Positions 17,662 through 27,019 are shown, numbered from the stretch's first letter. The stretch is 64,000 bases of DNA from CAZGAQ01 sp964523405 (GCA_964523405.1 CAZGAQ010000016.1:28827-92826), one strand, 5' to 3'. Numbers and translations are program-made. Notes: generated from the letters alone by a model not told the origin.

Positions 17662-17827
17662 CGTGCTTTCGCTAATGGTGCGTTGCCTCGTAACATCAGG
17701 CCTCCGCTTGCCCCGCGCGAAGGAAGGGGTGTGTGCCGAAGAATGTCGGCACTCCAGCACCGACATTCGTCGTCAGGCACAGAGGCCTGACGCCACCCGG
17801 CAACACACCATGTGTGAAACCGCGCTA
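17659..17827. repeat. Palindromic intergenic element, copy A
   Basis: A 46-base left arm at 17659-17704 is inverted at 17782-17827 with 35 of 46 positions identical. Ends are TAGCG and CGCTA. The centre holds a second inverted pair, GAATGTCGG/CCGACATTC, around 17741-17767. The terminal TAG is the stop of the acidic lipoprotein gene, and the terminal CTA, read on the other strand, is the stop of the convergent POT transporter gene. A related copy lies at 21940-22066. It encodes nothing credible and looks like a non-autonomous dispersed palindrome, possibly doubling as a bidirectional terminator. Confidence 0.75.
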
Positions 17828-19708
17828 GCGTAAGCCGTGCAGCCGGGGCTTGAGCAGCCGCAGGCTCAGCAGCATGATCAGCGTGGCGGCGGCGGTCAGG
17901 GCGCCAAAGATCATGAAGTACTGGGTGGGGGTCATGGTGCCCCACATTCCGCCGATCGAGTTGGCCGCGTAGTTGGCAACGCCGCCGGTGGCGAGGAACC
18001 ACAGCCCCATGAACAACCCGACGTACTTGGGCGGCGTGGCCTTCGTGACGAAAGACAAGCCGACAGGCGAGAGACACAGTTCGCCGATCGTGACCACGAG
18101 ATAGAACAGAATCAGCCACAGCACGCTGACGCGCAGTGTCGAGGATTGCTGGTACAGCGAGTCCACCGCTGTGCGCAGCTCGCGGGGCGCGTGCGCGGCG
18201 AGGAAAGGCAGGCGCACCCGCTCTGCCACAATCGTGCTGGGCAGCGTGAGTTGCCGCGTCTGCGGATCCCAGGTGGCATTCTCCGGCAGGGCCTCGCGAC
18301 GTACGCCGGTCGCGACATCGTCGGACAGGGTGACGGTGGCCGTCTCCGGGAGCTTGCCGCCGGCGTCCGGCGCTTCCAAACGCTTGAGTGCCGGGGCCAT
18401 TGCGCCCGTCAACGGTGATGCATCGGCCAGGACGCGCAGCCGATCAATGTCGGTCAGAATGCCGTTCATCCGGAGGAGCTTGGCTTGCGCGTCATAGCGC
18501 AGCCGCGTGGCGCCGTATTCCTCGAACTTCACGTTGGGCGGGGCCGCGGCGAGGGGAGCGCTCGTCGGCTGATTCTCCCGCGTGGCGGCGGCCAGCATCA
18601 GGCCGTAAGCGAGCGTGACGAAGAACAGTCCGAGCGTCATTTTCAGCGGCGTCGACGGCTGGAGCTTGCGCTTGTCGAGGAAGATCCACAGCCAGGCAAA
18701 CACCGCGGCCAGCGTGATGATGAAGAGCGGATTGACGGACTGCAGTTGCTCGGCGCCGAGCTGGAAGCTCGTCCACCCGACGGCGGGCCCGGTGGCCGGT
18801 GCCGCCGCGGCGGCCGCGGCGTCGCCCGGCAAGGGGGGCACTACGGCGGCGGGGGCCTGCGCGCGGAAGACAAAGAGGTTGGTGTGCTTGTCGGCCCAGA
18901 GGTTCATGACGTTGGCGGCCTGTTCAAACGCCATCCAAAAGACGATTGCGAACACGAACATGATCAGCATGACGATCATGCGATCGCGGTAGACGTGCGC
19001 GGGCGTCGTTTCCGGTGTGTCGTCCTGATTGAGCGGTGTGCCTGCCTGGGCCGCGATCGCCTTGGTACGGCGGACCACGGACCGCATGCCGAACAAGTAG
19101 ACGATCAGGCCCAGGACCATGCCGACGCCGGCAGCCGCGAAACCGTAGTGATAGCCATAGCGCACGCGCAGCCAGCCGCAGATGATGGGGCCGAGGAAGG
19201 CGCCGGAGTTGATCCCCATGTAGAAGATCGTGAACGCGCTATCGCGCCGGCGGTCGTCAGGGTGATACAGCGCGCCCACCTGCGTCGAGATATTCGGCTT
19301 GAGGAAGCCGCAGCCGACAATCAGAAAGCCCAGTCCGGAATAGAAGAACGGGAGCGGCTGAAAGGCCAATAGGAAGTGCCCGATAGCCATCAGCACACCG
19401 CCGATGACCACGGACCAGCGGGCCCCGAAGACGCGGTCGGCGAGCAAGCCGCCGAACAGCGGCGTGAAGTAGACGAGCCCGGCATACCAAGCCATGACCC
19501 GGGAGGCGTCTTTCTGCGACCACAGAAAGAAGTTCACCATGTACAGGATCAGCAGCGCCTTCATCCCATAGAAGCTGAAACGCTCCCACAACTCGGTGAA
19601 GAACAGGGTGAACAGGCACTTCGGGTGCCCGAGGAGCTCGTCGGCGGTGTGATTTCTCACGGGGATCACGTCGGTCGGCGGGGGGGCGGTTTGCGTCGAA
19701 CTGGCCAC
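17825..19708 (-). CDS. POT/PTR-family proton-dependent oligopeptide transporter
   Basis: The 627-residue protein is a proton-coupled peptide symporter of the major facilitator superfamily. The family signature ExxERFxxYG appears as ELWERFSFYGMKALLILYM in the first helix (about residues 40-58), and a second hallmark, GELCLSPVGLSFVTKATPPK, lies late in the protein. It is about 130 residues longer than classical members. The extra length is a soluble insert near residues 381-521 between helices and a short Ala-rich stretch near 285-310. It starts at GTG with GGAGAG upstream. The stop codon lies in the right end of a palindromic repeat. It is monocistronic and probably imports di- or tripeptides. 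Confidence 0.9.
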   Translation of the reverse strand: MASSTQTAPPPTDVIPVRNHTADELLGHPKCLFTLFFTELWERFSFYGMKALLILYMVNFFLWSQKDASRVMAWYAGLVYFTPLFGGLLADRVFGARWSVVIGGVLMAIGHFLLAFQPLPFFYSGLGFLIVGCGFLKPNISTQVGALYHPDDRRRDSAFTIFYMGINSGAFLGPIICGWLRVRYGYHYGFAAAGVGMVLGLIVYLFGMRSVVRRTKAIAAQAGTPLNQDDTPETTPAHVYRDRMIVMLIMFVFAIVFWMAFEQAANVMNLWADKHTNLFVFRAQAPAAVVPPLPGDAAAAAAAPATGPAVGWTSFQLGAEQLQSVNPLFIITLAAVFAWLWIFLDKRKLQPSTPLKMTLGLFFVTLAYGLMLAAATRENQPTSAPLAAAPPNVKFEEYGATRLRYDAQAKLLRMNGILTDIDRLRVLADASPLTGAMAPALKRLEAPDAGGKLPETATVTLSDDVATGVRREALPENATWDPQTRQLTLPSTIVAERVRLPFLAAHAPRELRTAVDSLYQQSSTLRVSVLWLILFYLVVTIGELCLSPVGLSFVTKATPPKYVGLFMGLWFLATGGVANYAANSIGGMWGTMTPTQYFMIFGALTAAATLIMLLSLRLLKPRLHGLR

Positions 19709-19833
19709 TTTGCTCTCCGGGCGAAGGCAATAGAGATTCAGGGCTCATGACCCCCGGCGCCGGCCTGGCACCGGTGGCGGCACTATACCGGAAACCCGCC
19801 CGCCTGCCATCGCAGAGGCTGCCCCCTCCGAGG

Positions 19834-20640
19834 TTAGTCCGCGCGGGCGGCGGGGCGGCCGCCGGCCGGCAAGTCCTTGTTCGGCACGATCGTCAGGTAA
19901 TCCGGCTTCAGAATCCCCGCCGACATGATGGCGCGGAAGGCGTCTTCCACGCTCCAGTTGACTTCGGTGATCTCACCGCGACGGAAGACCTGCAGAAAGC
20001 CCGACGTGGGGTTGGGTGTGGTCGGGATGAAGATCGTGCAGAGGTCTTCGCCCGTGACACTATCCTGAAAGACGTTGGTCACGAAGCCGATCGCCCGCAT
20101 CTTCTCCGTCGGGAACGGGACTATCGCGACGCGCTGGTAGCTGTTGGCCTGGTCGCCGGAGAACGTGCTGAGCATCTGCTTCGTCGCGCGGTACACCGTC
20201 TTGATGACCGGCACCCGCTCCATGAAGTGGTCGAACGTGTCCAGCGCCCGCCGCCCGAAGATGTTCGCCGCGAACAGCCCGATGATGTACAGCAGGAAAA
20301 ACGTCAGCAGGACGCAGAAGATGTCGATGCCCCAGTCCAGCACCGGGTGCGACTTCAGGAAGGCGTATAAGTTGAGGGCCTGCCCGTCCTGGGACTCGTA
20401 GTGCCAGACGGTGCGGGAGAACCAGTCGCTGTCCAGCAGGGCGACGACCACCCACAGCGACGCGTCGCGCAGCCACGAGAACACGATCCGCAGGATCCAC
20501 AAGGTGATCAGGATCGGCAGGACCACGATCAGCCCGGTCGTGATGCGCGTCCGCACCAGGGCGCGCAGTGCGGCCCACAGGCGGCTGGGACGGTGCCGGC
20601 GACGGTGCGGCCGCGGCGCTTCAACCGGGTTCGTGCTCAT
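19834..20640 (-). CDS. DUF502 family membrane protein
   Basis: The 268-residue protein has two transmembrane regions (TTGLIVVLPILITLWILRIV and DIFCVLLTFFLLYIIGLFAA) and the DUF502 C-terminal domain. That domain contains VYRATKQMLSTFSGDQAN, TIFIPTTPNPTSGFLQVF and WSVEDAFRAIMSAGILKPD. The function of DUF502 proteins is not established. AGGAG precedes the ATG. A paralogue lies 71 bases upstream on the same strand, so the two form a tandem pair and are probably cotranscribed. Confidence 0.88.
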   Translation of the reverse strand: MSTNPVEAPRPHRRRHRPSRLWAALRALVRTRITTGLIVVLPILITLWILRIVFSWLRDASLWVVVALLDSDWFSRTVWHYESQDGQALNLYAFLKSHPVLDWGIDIFCVLLTFFLLYIIGLFAANIFGRRALDTFDHFMERVPVIKTVYRATKQMLSTFSGDQANSYQRVAIVPFPTEKMRAIGFVTNVFQDSVTGEDLCTIFIPTTPNPTSGFLQVFRRGEITEVNWSVEDAFRAIMSAGILKPDYLTIVPNKDLPAGGRPAARAD

Positions 20641-20711
20641 GCTGCTCCTTGCATCGGCTGGGGCCTGTGCCCGCTGCGGTCGCCCCCGCGTTCACCGCCG
20701 GCGCCGGCTGC

Positions 20712-21569
20712 TCACGCTGGCGGCGCGCCCGGCGGACGCGAAAACGCTTCCGGCCGCACCAGCGCCTCACGCAGCCGTAGCGACTGCGGCACGCTCGCCT
20801 GCGGCGGCATCAGAATCCCGCCGGAGATGATCACCTTGACGGCCTCTTCGACCGACCAATCCAGCTCGACAATATCCGACCGCTTCATGATCAGCACGAA
20901 GCCGGTCGTCGGGTTGGGAGTCGTGGCGTAGAAGACCGTGACGTACTCCTCGCCGGACTGCGCATCCTTGAAGATGTTCGTCACGAATCCGAGCGAGTAG
21001 ACGCCGGGTGCCAGGAACGGGATCATCGCGACGCGCTGGAAGTTCTGCGTCTGATCGGCCGAGAAGTTCGCGAGAATTTGCTTGAGTCCGCGATACACCG
21101 TCTTGATCAATGGCACGCGGTCGACGAGCTGCTCCAGCCACAGGATCAGGCGTCTGCCGAAGATATTCGCGGCCAGCAGCCCGACGAGATACAGAAAGAA
21201 GATGGTGAGGAACACCGAGAAGATCGCGATCGTCCACTGAATGTGCCGCGGCATCAGTTCGAAGAATTGCTGCTGCCGCACGAGCAGCCCGAGGTCTGCG
21301 AGGCGTTCCCAGCGGTCGAAATCAAAGTGCAATTGCTCCAGATACGGCTTGCCCGCGGGGCTGAGCAGAAAGCCCTTTACCGCCCACCCGGAAGCGTCGC
21401 GCATCCAGCCGAACACCAGCCGCACCACCCACAGCGTCACCAAGATCGGCAGGATCGTGATGATGCCGGCCGTCAGGCGCGTACGAATGAGGGCCCGCAG
21501 CGTCGCGCCGAGGCGACTGGGACGGGGAGGCGAAGCAGAATGCGGCAGATCGACCTGCTTTGCGGTCAT
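20712..21569 (-). CDS. DUF502 family membrane protein (paralogue)
   Basis: The 285-residue product is a second DUF502 protein. It matches its downstream neighbour across the membrane helices (AGIITILPILVTLWVVRLVF) and the domain core (VYRGLKQILANFSADQTQ, VFYATTPNPTTGFVLI, WSVEEAVKVIISGGI). It differs by an extra 25 or so residues in the first periplasmic loop. The start at 21569 (MTAKQVDLPHS) is chosen because homology begins soon after; the frame is open further upstream but Pro/Arg-rich there. Function unknown; the tandem arrangement suggests a heteromeric or duplicated membrane complex. Confidence 0.85.
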   Translation of the reverse strand: MTAKQVDLPHSASPPRPSRLGATLRALIRTRLTAGIITILPILVTLWVVRLVFGWMRDASGWAVKGFLLSPAGKPYLEQLHFDFDRWERLADLGLLVRQQQFFELMPRHIQWTIAIFSVFLTIFFLYLVGLLAANIFGRRLILWLEQLVDRVPLIKTVYRGLKQILANFSADQTQNFQRVAMIPFLAPGVYSLGFVTNIFKDAQSGEEYVTVFYATTPNPTTGFVLIMKRSDIVELDWSVEEAVKVIISGGILMPPQASVPQSLRLREALVRPEAFSRPPGAPPA

Positions 21570-21939
21570 CGGAGGCCCTGTGGAGATCAGCCGGCCGGCC
21601 CGCGCCGGCTCCGGGCAGTAACCATACCACGGCGGCGCGGGGGGGCAAGGTGCGGGGCCGTCACGGTGCCGGTCCGTGGCACCCGACTCGGGCTGAGGAT
21701 GCCGTGAGCCGATGAGGCCTGACGGAGTCAGCCGCGGTCGTCTGGTGCCACCGCAGGCCAGGACGCCGGGCACGGCTGCGACCCGGGCTGACGCTCAATC
21801 AGCGTGCTGGTTCGTGAGCTGACGCCCCGGCTATGTCAGGGGGCGGGTCGGGCCGGAATTCGGACCCACGGAGCACGAACCTCCCAACCTGTCCTTGCCC
21901 TGGAAGGCGGAAGGATCGACGGGTGAACGTAGCCCGGGC
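21570..21939. other. Non-coding gap upstream of the DUF502 pair
   Basis: No gene is supported here. The stretch contains a direct repeat GCTGACGC (near 21788 and 21819) and the palindrome AGCCCGGGCT directly before repeat copy B. It should include the DUF502 promoter, but no convincing -35/-10 pair is visible. Confidence 0.5.
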
Positions 21940-22066
21940 TAGCGCGGTTTCCCTGATTGTGCGTTGTCTCATGGCGTCAGGTCTGGGCCCGCCCCCCACA
22001 AATCGAAGGGGTGCCTGACGAAGACTGCCCGCTGCCGAGCACTACAGGTAACGCGAAACCGCGCTA
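21940..22066. repeat. Palindromic intergenic element, copy B
   Basis: The left end at 21940-21985 matches one arm of copy A at 35 of 46 positions (TAGCGCGGTTTC, then TGCGTTGT and GGCGTCAGG). The right end GAAACCGCGCTA at 22055-22066 is the exact inverse of the left end. The interior is shorter than in copy A and its arms are more decayed. It lies between the DUF502 pair and the downstream end of the oligopeptidase gene and does not form their stop codons. Confidence 0.65.
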
Positions 22067-22150
22067 TGACCGCGCCAGAGCGCTCGACGGCGCGCTGGGC
22101 GTCGCGGCCTTAGCCCATCGCGCCGATTGGTTCAGCTTGCTGCGTGCGAC

Positions 22151-24040
22151 CTAGCTCTTCAGCACGCTGTCCATCTCATCGAGCAGCTTGCCGAACAGCT
22201 CCATCGTGGCCTGGATCGGCTTGGGCGTGCTCATGTCGACGCCGGCGCGCTTGAGGATGTCGATCGGGTAGTCGCTGCTGCCGGACTTGAGGAAGCCCAG
22301 GTAGTCCTGCAGGGCGTTGGGCTCCTGCTTGAGGATGCGGTCCGCCAGCGCCACTGACGCGCAGTAGCTCGTCGCGTACTTGTACACGTAGAACGCGCGG
22401 TAGAAGTGCGGGATGCGCGCCCAATAGCCGTCGACCTCGACGTCGTGAGCGTACGCTGGGCCGTAGTACGTCTTCACCAACTCGGCGTAGATCTTGCCCA
22501 GGGCCTCGTAGTTGAGCGGCTCGTTGCGCTCGGCGGCGGCGTGGACGAGCATTTCGTACTCGGCCCACATGGTCTGCGTGATGACCGTACCGCGGATGCT
22601 CTCGATGGCCATGTTCAGCAGGTACAGCTTCTCGGCTTTGTCCGCGGCATTCTTGCGCAGGTAATCGCCCAGGATGACCTCGTTGCACGTGGAGGCGACT
22701 TCAGCGAGGAACGTCGGGTAGTCGCCGTACACCGGCGGTTGATTGTGCTGGGTGAACCAGGTGTGCATGGAGTGGCCCATTTCGTGGGCGACGGTGAACA
22801 TCTCCTCGTACGTGTTGTTGTAATTCAGCAGCATGAACGGGTGCGTCGCGTACGTGCCCATGCTGTAGGCGCCACTGCGCTTGCCCTGCGTCTCGTAGAC
22901 GTCGATCCAGCCGCTGGAGAAGCCCTTCTTCATCGGCTCCAGGTACTCCGATCCCAAGGGCGCCAGGCCTGCGATGACCTTCTCGACCGCGGGCTCGTAT
23001 TGGATCTGCGGCGCTTCCCCTTCGATGAGCGGCACGAACAGATCATAGATATGGACCTTGTCGACGTTCAGCTTCTGGCGCCGCAACTCGTAGTAGCGAT
23101 GCAGCTTGGGCAGGTGCTCGTGGATCGTCGCGATCAGGTTGGTATAGACCGCTGGCGGAACGTTGTCCGGCTCGAGCGCGGCCTGCAGGGCGCTGTCGTA
23201 CTTCCGCGCCCGGGCCGTGAACACATCGCCGTTCACCGAGCCGGCCAGCAGAGCGGCCAGCGTGTTCTTGTACTGCAGGTAGGCGCCGAGGGTGCCTTTA
23301 AAGGCCCGCTCGCGCAGCGCGCGATCCGGTGACTGCAGGAAGAGCTGGTAGCGTCCTTCGCTCAGCTCGACGTCCTTGCCGTCCGCGTCTTTGATGGTCG
23401 GAAACTTCATGTCCGCATTCGTCAGCATGCTGAACGCATCGTGCGGAGCACCCGCGAGCTTGCCGGTCATCGCCAGCAGCTCTTCCTCGCGCGCCGACAG
23501 CACGTGCTGCTGCTGCCGCACCAGGTTCTCGAAGTGGTGCCGGTAGATTTTCAGCGGCTCGTTTTCCTGGCACCACTTCAGGAGCTGCCCTTCCGGCAGG
23601 GCCAGAATCTCCGGTTCGAACCAGGAGAGGGCCTCGCCGAACTGCACGGCTACGTTGCGGGCCCGTTCCTTCAGCGCCTGACTGCGCGATTCGCGTGTGT
23701 CCTGGTCATTGAGCATCTGGGCGTAGGCAAAAGCCTTTTCCAGCCGTACGCCGAGATCCTCGCGCAACTTGAGGAACTCGGTCAGCGCCGCCGGCGTCTG
23801 GCTGACCTTGCCTTTCATGCCCGCCAATTGCGGCAGCCCCGTTTCGACCTGCTTGATGTCGGCCTCCCAAGCCGCCGCGTCGGCGTACATGTCCCGCAGG
23901 TTCCACTTGAACTTGTCCGCGATGGCGGAACGATCCGGCACCTGGCCCGTGCCCTGCGGATCCGCGGCCAGCGCAAGCGACGTCCAACTCCACATCGACA
24001 TAACCACCATCCCAGTTAGCCAACCCGTGTGACGCGTCAT
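22151..24040 (-). CDS. pepF: Oligoendopeptidase F (M3 family), predicted exported
   Basis: PepF is a zinc metallopeptidase that cleaves short peptides. The 629-residue protein has the HExxH zinc site in MFTVAHEMGHSMHTWF (about residues 413-428), with the third ligand region FLAEVASTCNEVI downstream. The N-terminal part contains the conserved DVFTARARKYDSALQAAL. Unlike most PepF it begins with a signal peptide (MTRHTGWLTGMVVMSMWSW, then TSLALA|AD), so a periplasmic location is predicted. AGGGACAGG precedes the ATG. It is monocistronic. A peptide transporter lies nearby on the same strand, which could use its products. Confidence 0.92.
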   Translation of the reverse strand: MTRHTGWLTGMVVMSMWSWTSLALAADPQGTGQVPDRSAIADKFKWNLRDMYADAAAWEADIKQVETGLPQLAGMKGKVSQTPAALTEFLKLREDLGVRLEKAFAYAQMLNDQDTRESRSQALKERARNVAVQFGEALSWFEPEILALPEGQLLKWCQENEPLKIYRHHFENLVRQQQHVLSAREEELLAMTGKLAGAPHDAFSMLTNADMKFPTIKDADGKDVELSEGRYQLFLQSPDRALRERAFKGTLGAYLQYKNTLAALLAGSVNGDVFTARARKYDSALQAALEPDNVPPAVYTNLIATIHEHLPKLHRYYELRRQKLNVDKVHIYDLFVPLIEGEAPQIQYEPAVEKVIAGLAPLGSEYLEPMKKGFSSGWIDVYETQGKRSGAYSMGTYATHPFMLLNYNNTYEEMFTVAHEMGHSMHTWFTQHNQPPVYGDYPTFLAEVASTCNEVILGDYLRKNAADKAEKLYLLNMAIESIRGTVITQTMWAEYEMLVHAAAERNEPLNYEALGKIYAELVKTYYGPAYAHDVEVDGYWARIPHFYRAFYVYKYATSYCASVALADRILKQEPNALQDYLGFLKSGSSDYPIDILKRAGVDMSTPKPIQATMELFGKLLDEMDSVLKS

Positions 24041-24296
24041 GACCTGTCCCTGTGCGCGGGAAGCAGCCCTCGTACCCGGTGTAGCCCGCGTACTCCACCG
24101 GCGCGAACACTACGAGGGTAGCCCGGGCGGTGCGCAGGGACAAGTCCGGGGACGCGCGGGCGGCCGAATTGACGAAAAGCGACCGTGCGGACGTGAGGCG
24201 CGCCGCGCGCCGGTGGCGCATGAAGCGGACGAGGAGGCGGCCTCGGGGGAGGGATTCCGGCGGGGGCGGACGCGCCGTAGGCGACGTGCGCGGAGC

Positions 24297-26741
24297 CTAC
24301 GGGGTGTCCACTTGCGCGCGCATCGCGGTGCACACGCGGGCATATTCCTGTTCCAACTCGGCCAGCAGCGCTGCCGCACCGTCGCACTCGCCGGCCCGCC
24401 CGCTCTTTTCCAGCCGGAGGCTGAGTTCCGCTAGGCGTGTGGCGCCGAGATTGGCTGCGCAGCCCTTCACGCCGTGTGCGGCGCGGCAGAGGGTGGGGGC
24501 GTCGGACGCGCGCGCGGCCGCGCTGATCGACGCCAGCAGCGGGGGGATCTCCGCCTGGAACAGCTCCAACAGGGAAGCCACCAAGGCCTGGTACTCGGCC
24601 GGGTCGGACCCGCGCAGCTCCTCCCAGCGCGCGGCATCCAGCGCCGCGCTGGCATCCTCCGTCGGCGGGCCGGCGGCCGCGGCGGGGTGGGCACGATCGT
24701 CCGCCGGCACGCTCCGCTGTTTGACGCGCGCGCCGCAGCGTTCCAGCACGGCGCGCAATTCCGCCGGGCGAAAGGGCTTGGCCAGATAGTCGTCCATGCC
24801 GGCCGCGGCGCCCGCCTGCCGGTCTTCGTACATCGCGTTGGCGGTCAGCGCGACGATCCAGGGCCGCTGCGCGGGCGGTACGGTCGCGCCGATGCGGCGC
24901 GCCGCCTCGAGGCCGTCCATTTCGGGCATGCGCACGTCCATGAGCACGATGTCGTAGGGACGGCACTGCACCGCCTCCACGGCCTCGCGTCCGTTGGCGA
25001 CGACGTCCGGCCGATAGCCCAGTCGCTGCAGCATCGCGACGACGATCTTCTGATTCACGGCCATGTCTTCCGCGAGCAGAATGCGCAGGGGCAGGCGCCG
25101 GGAGAGCTCGGCGTCGAACGGGGACTCGGTCCGGCGCAGCACGACGCGGACGGGACCGGTCGCCGGGGCCACGAGGACGGTGAAGGTGAAGGTGGAGCCC
25201 ACCCCGGGGGTGCTCTGCACCCCGATGCTGCCGCCCATCAGCTCCACCAGGCGCTTGCAGATCGCCAGGCCCAGCCCGGTGCCGCCGTACTGGCGGCTCG
25301 TCGACGGTGCCACCTGGCTGAAGGACTCGAACAGGCACGCGAGCCCGTCGGCCGCTATTCCGATCCCCGTGTCGCTGACGGCGACCTGCAGTTCGATGCG
25401 TGCGTCGTCGCGGTGGCGTCCTGCGACCTGGACGGTGACCTGGCCGCGCTCGGTGAACTTCACGGCGTTGCCGACCAGGTTCACGAGAACCTGGCGCAGG
25501 CGGGACGGGTCGCCGACGACGGCGGTGGGGACGCTGGCGTCGATAGTGTACGCCACTTCGAGACCTTTGCTGGTTGCCTGCGGGAAGAGGTCGAGCGCCG
25601 ATTCCAGGCAGTCGCGCAGGTCGAACGCTTCGTTCTCCAGGGCCACGTGCCCAGACTCGATCTTGCAGAAATCGAGGATGTCGTTGATCAGGGCCAGCAG
25701 GGCCTCACCGCCCGTCCTGATGGTCTCCACATAGTCGCTCTGCTCCTCGGTCAGCGCGGTTTCGAGCAGCAGCCCTGTCATGCCAATGACGGCGTTCATG
25801 GGCGTGCGGATTTCGTGGCTCATGTTCGCGAGGAACTGGCTCTTGGCGCGGTTGGCTGCCTCGGCGCGCGCGGTGGCCTCGGCGAGCGCAGAGTTGGTGG
25901 CCGTGAGCGCCTCCTGCTGAGCGTGCATTTGCTGCTTCTGGGCCTCCAGCTCCAGGTTTGCCGATTTGAGGGCGTGGTTGGTCGCGGCGAGCTCCGTGCG
26001 CTGGGCCTGCAACTGCGTATGCTGCTGCTCGAGGCCCACGTTGGCGTCGCGCAGGGCGGCGATCGCCAGCGTCAGTTCTTCCTGCTGCGCGCGGAGCTGC
26101 TCTTTCTGGGCCCGCAGAACCTGGTTGGCGGCCGCCAGCGCCCGGGCCTGCTCGGTCAGTTGTTGCTCGGCGCGCTTGCGCTGCTCGTTCTCGGCGCGCA
26201 GCGCCAAGTTGCCCTGTTCGAGCGACACGCGGGCCGCGGAGCTGATCAGGGCTCCGGCGATCAAGCTCGCGACCATCGTCAGCGCCAGCAAGTCGACGCC
26301 GCGTTCCGCCGGCGGTTGGGGATGCGCTGCCAGCACCAGGCCCAGGTTGTGTACGGAGTCGGGGGCGCCGTCCAGCAGCGGTGCGACCAGGAAGGACTCC
26401 GGCAGCCCCATGGCGCGGGCCGCCGCCGACAGGTCGTCCGTGAGTTCCTGCGTCCGCACGACGCCACAACTGTCCACCGTGGCGCACAGGTGCTCGAGCA
26501 GGGCGTGCCCGCCGCGCCAGTGCTCCCGGGCGGCCGCGTCGACTCCCAACACGCGCACCACGCGCTGGGCCGCCGCGCGCCCGGCGATGACGGCGACCAG
26601 AGGATACGACAGGACGGTGGAGACCAGGGTCGCGCCGGACTCGGCGATGCTGGCGTCGTCCCCGTGCGCCAGTCGCGTGAACGACTTGCTGCAGAAGCTG
26701 AGCATCTCGAAGACGCGCAGGATGTGACGTTCGCGCTGCAT
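24297..26741 (-). CDS. Hybrid sensor histidine kinase with receiver and HPt domains
   Basis: The 814-residue cytoplasmic kinase has an N-terminal GAF-like region (about 1-180). A long Gln/Glu/Ala-rich coiled coil follows (about 185-300). Next are HisKA with phosphorylated His in FLANMSHEIRTPMNAVIG (about 300-365) and HATPase_c with GTGLGLAICKRLVELMGG. The receiver domain (about 550-665) has the phospho-acceptor Asp in IVLMDVRMPEMDGL, and the HPt domain has an intact His in CRAAHGVKGCAANLG (about 754). It is BarA-like in layout. Start choice is uncertain: ATG at 26741 is used, and an in-frame GTG at 26807 is possible; neither has a strong RBS. It is divergent from a PilZ-like/receiver gene that may be its partner. 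Confidence 0.88.
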   Translation of the reverse strand: MQRERHILRVFEMLSFCSKSFTRLAHGDDASIAESGATLVSTVLSYPLVAVIAGRAAAQRVVRVLGVDAAAREHWRGGHALLEHLCATVDSCGVVRTQELTDDLSAAARAMGLPESFLVAPLLDGAPDSVHNLGLVLAAHPQPPAERGVDLLALTMVASLIAGALISSAARVSLEQGNLALRAENEQRKRAEQQLTEQARALAAANQVLRAQKEQLRAQQEELTLAIAALRDANVGLEQQHTQLQAQRTELAATNHALKSANLELEAQKQQMHAQQEALTATNSALAEATARAEAANRAKSQFLANMSHEIRTPMNAVIGMTGLLLETALTEEQSDYVETIRTGGEALLALINDILDFCKIESGHVALENEAFDLRDCLESALDLFPQATSKGLEVAYTIDASVPTAVVGDPSRLRQVLVNLVGNAVKFTERGQVTVQVAGRHRDDARIELQVAVSDTGIGIAADGLACLFESFSQVAPSTSRQYGGTGLGLAICKRLVELMGGSIGVQSTPGVGSTFTFTVLVAPATGPVRVVLRRTESPFDAELSRRLPLRILLAEDMAVNQKIVVAMLQRLGYRPDVVANGREAVEAVQCRPYDIVLMDVRMPEMDGLEAARRIGATVPPAQRPWIVALTANAMYEDRQAGAAAGMDDYLAKPFRPAELRAVLERCGARVKQRSVPADDRAHPAAAAGPPTEDASAALDAARWEELRGSDPAEYQALVASLLELFQAEIPPLLASISAAARASDAPTLCRAAHGVKGCAANLGATRLAELSLRLEKSGRAGECDGAAALLAELEQEYARVCTAMRAQVDTP

Positions 26742-27019
26742 ACGTTGACTCGGGAAACACGGTCGCGCGGCATGCCGTCCCGCGCGGCCGCGGGCCGGGG
26801 CGGACACGGCCTGTGCGGGCTTTTGCTCCGTCTATGCTTTCGGCCAGATCGGCCTGTCTCAACGCTTACGGCAGGCGCGCGGCGAGGGCGGTGTTACCGG
26901 ACTGAATGCGTTGGCGAAGATGCACGCCGCATCAGCCGATACAACCTGCGGCCGGCAGGGAGGAGTGAGCTTGGGTCGGTGCGCCGCCTGTGGGGCGCGC
27001 CTGCGGCAACGAGAGCGAT

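Noticed and set aside
17098..17766. Minus-strand ORF rich in Val/Val-Val repeats
   Set aside because: It is the antisense of the Asp/Tyr/Glu codon runs of the acidic lipoprotein gene plus the palindrome.
21799..21999. Minus-strand 66-residue ORF
   Set aside because: It lies in repeat copy B and the gap beside it; its N-terminal RQRTIRETALA motif is the palindrome translated, also seen in copy A.
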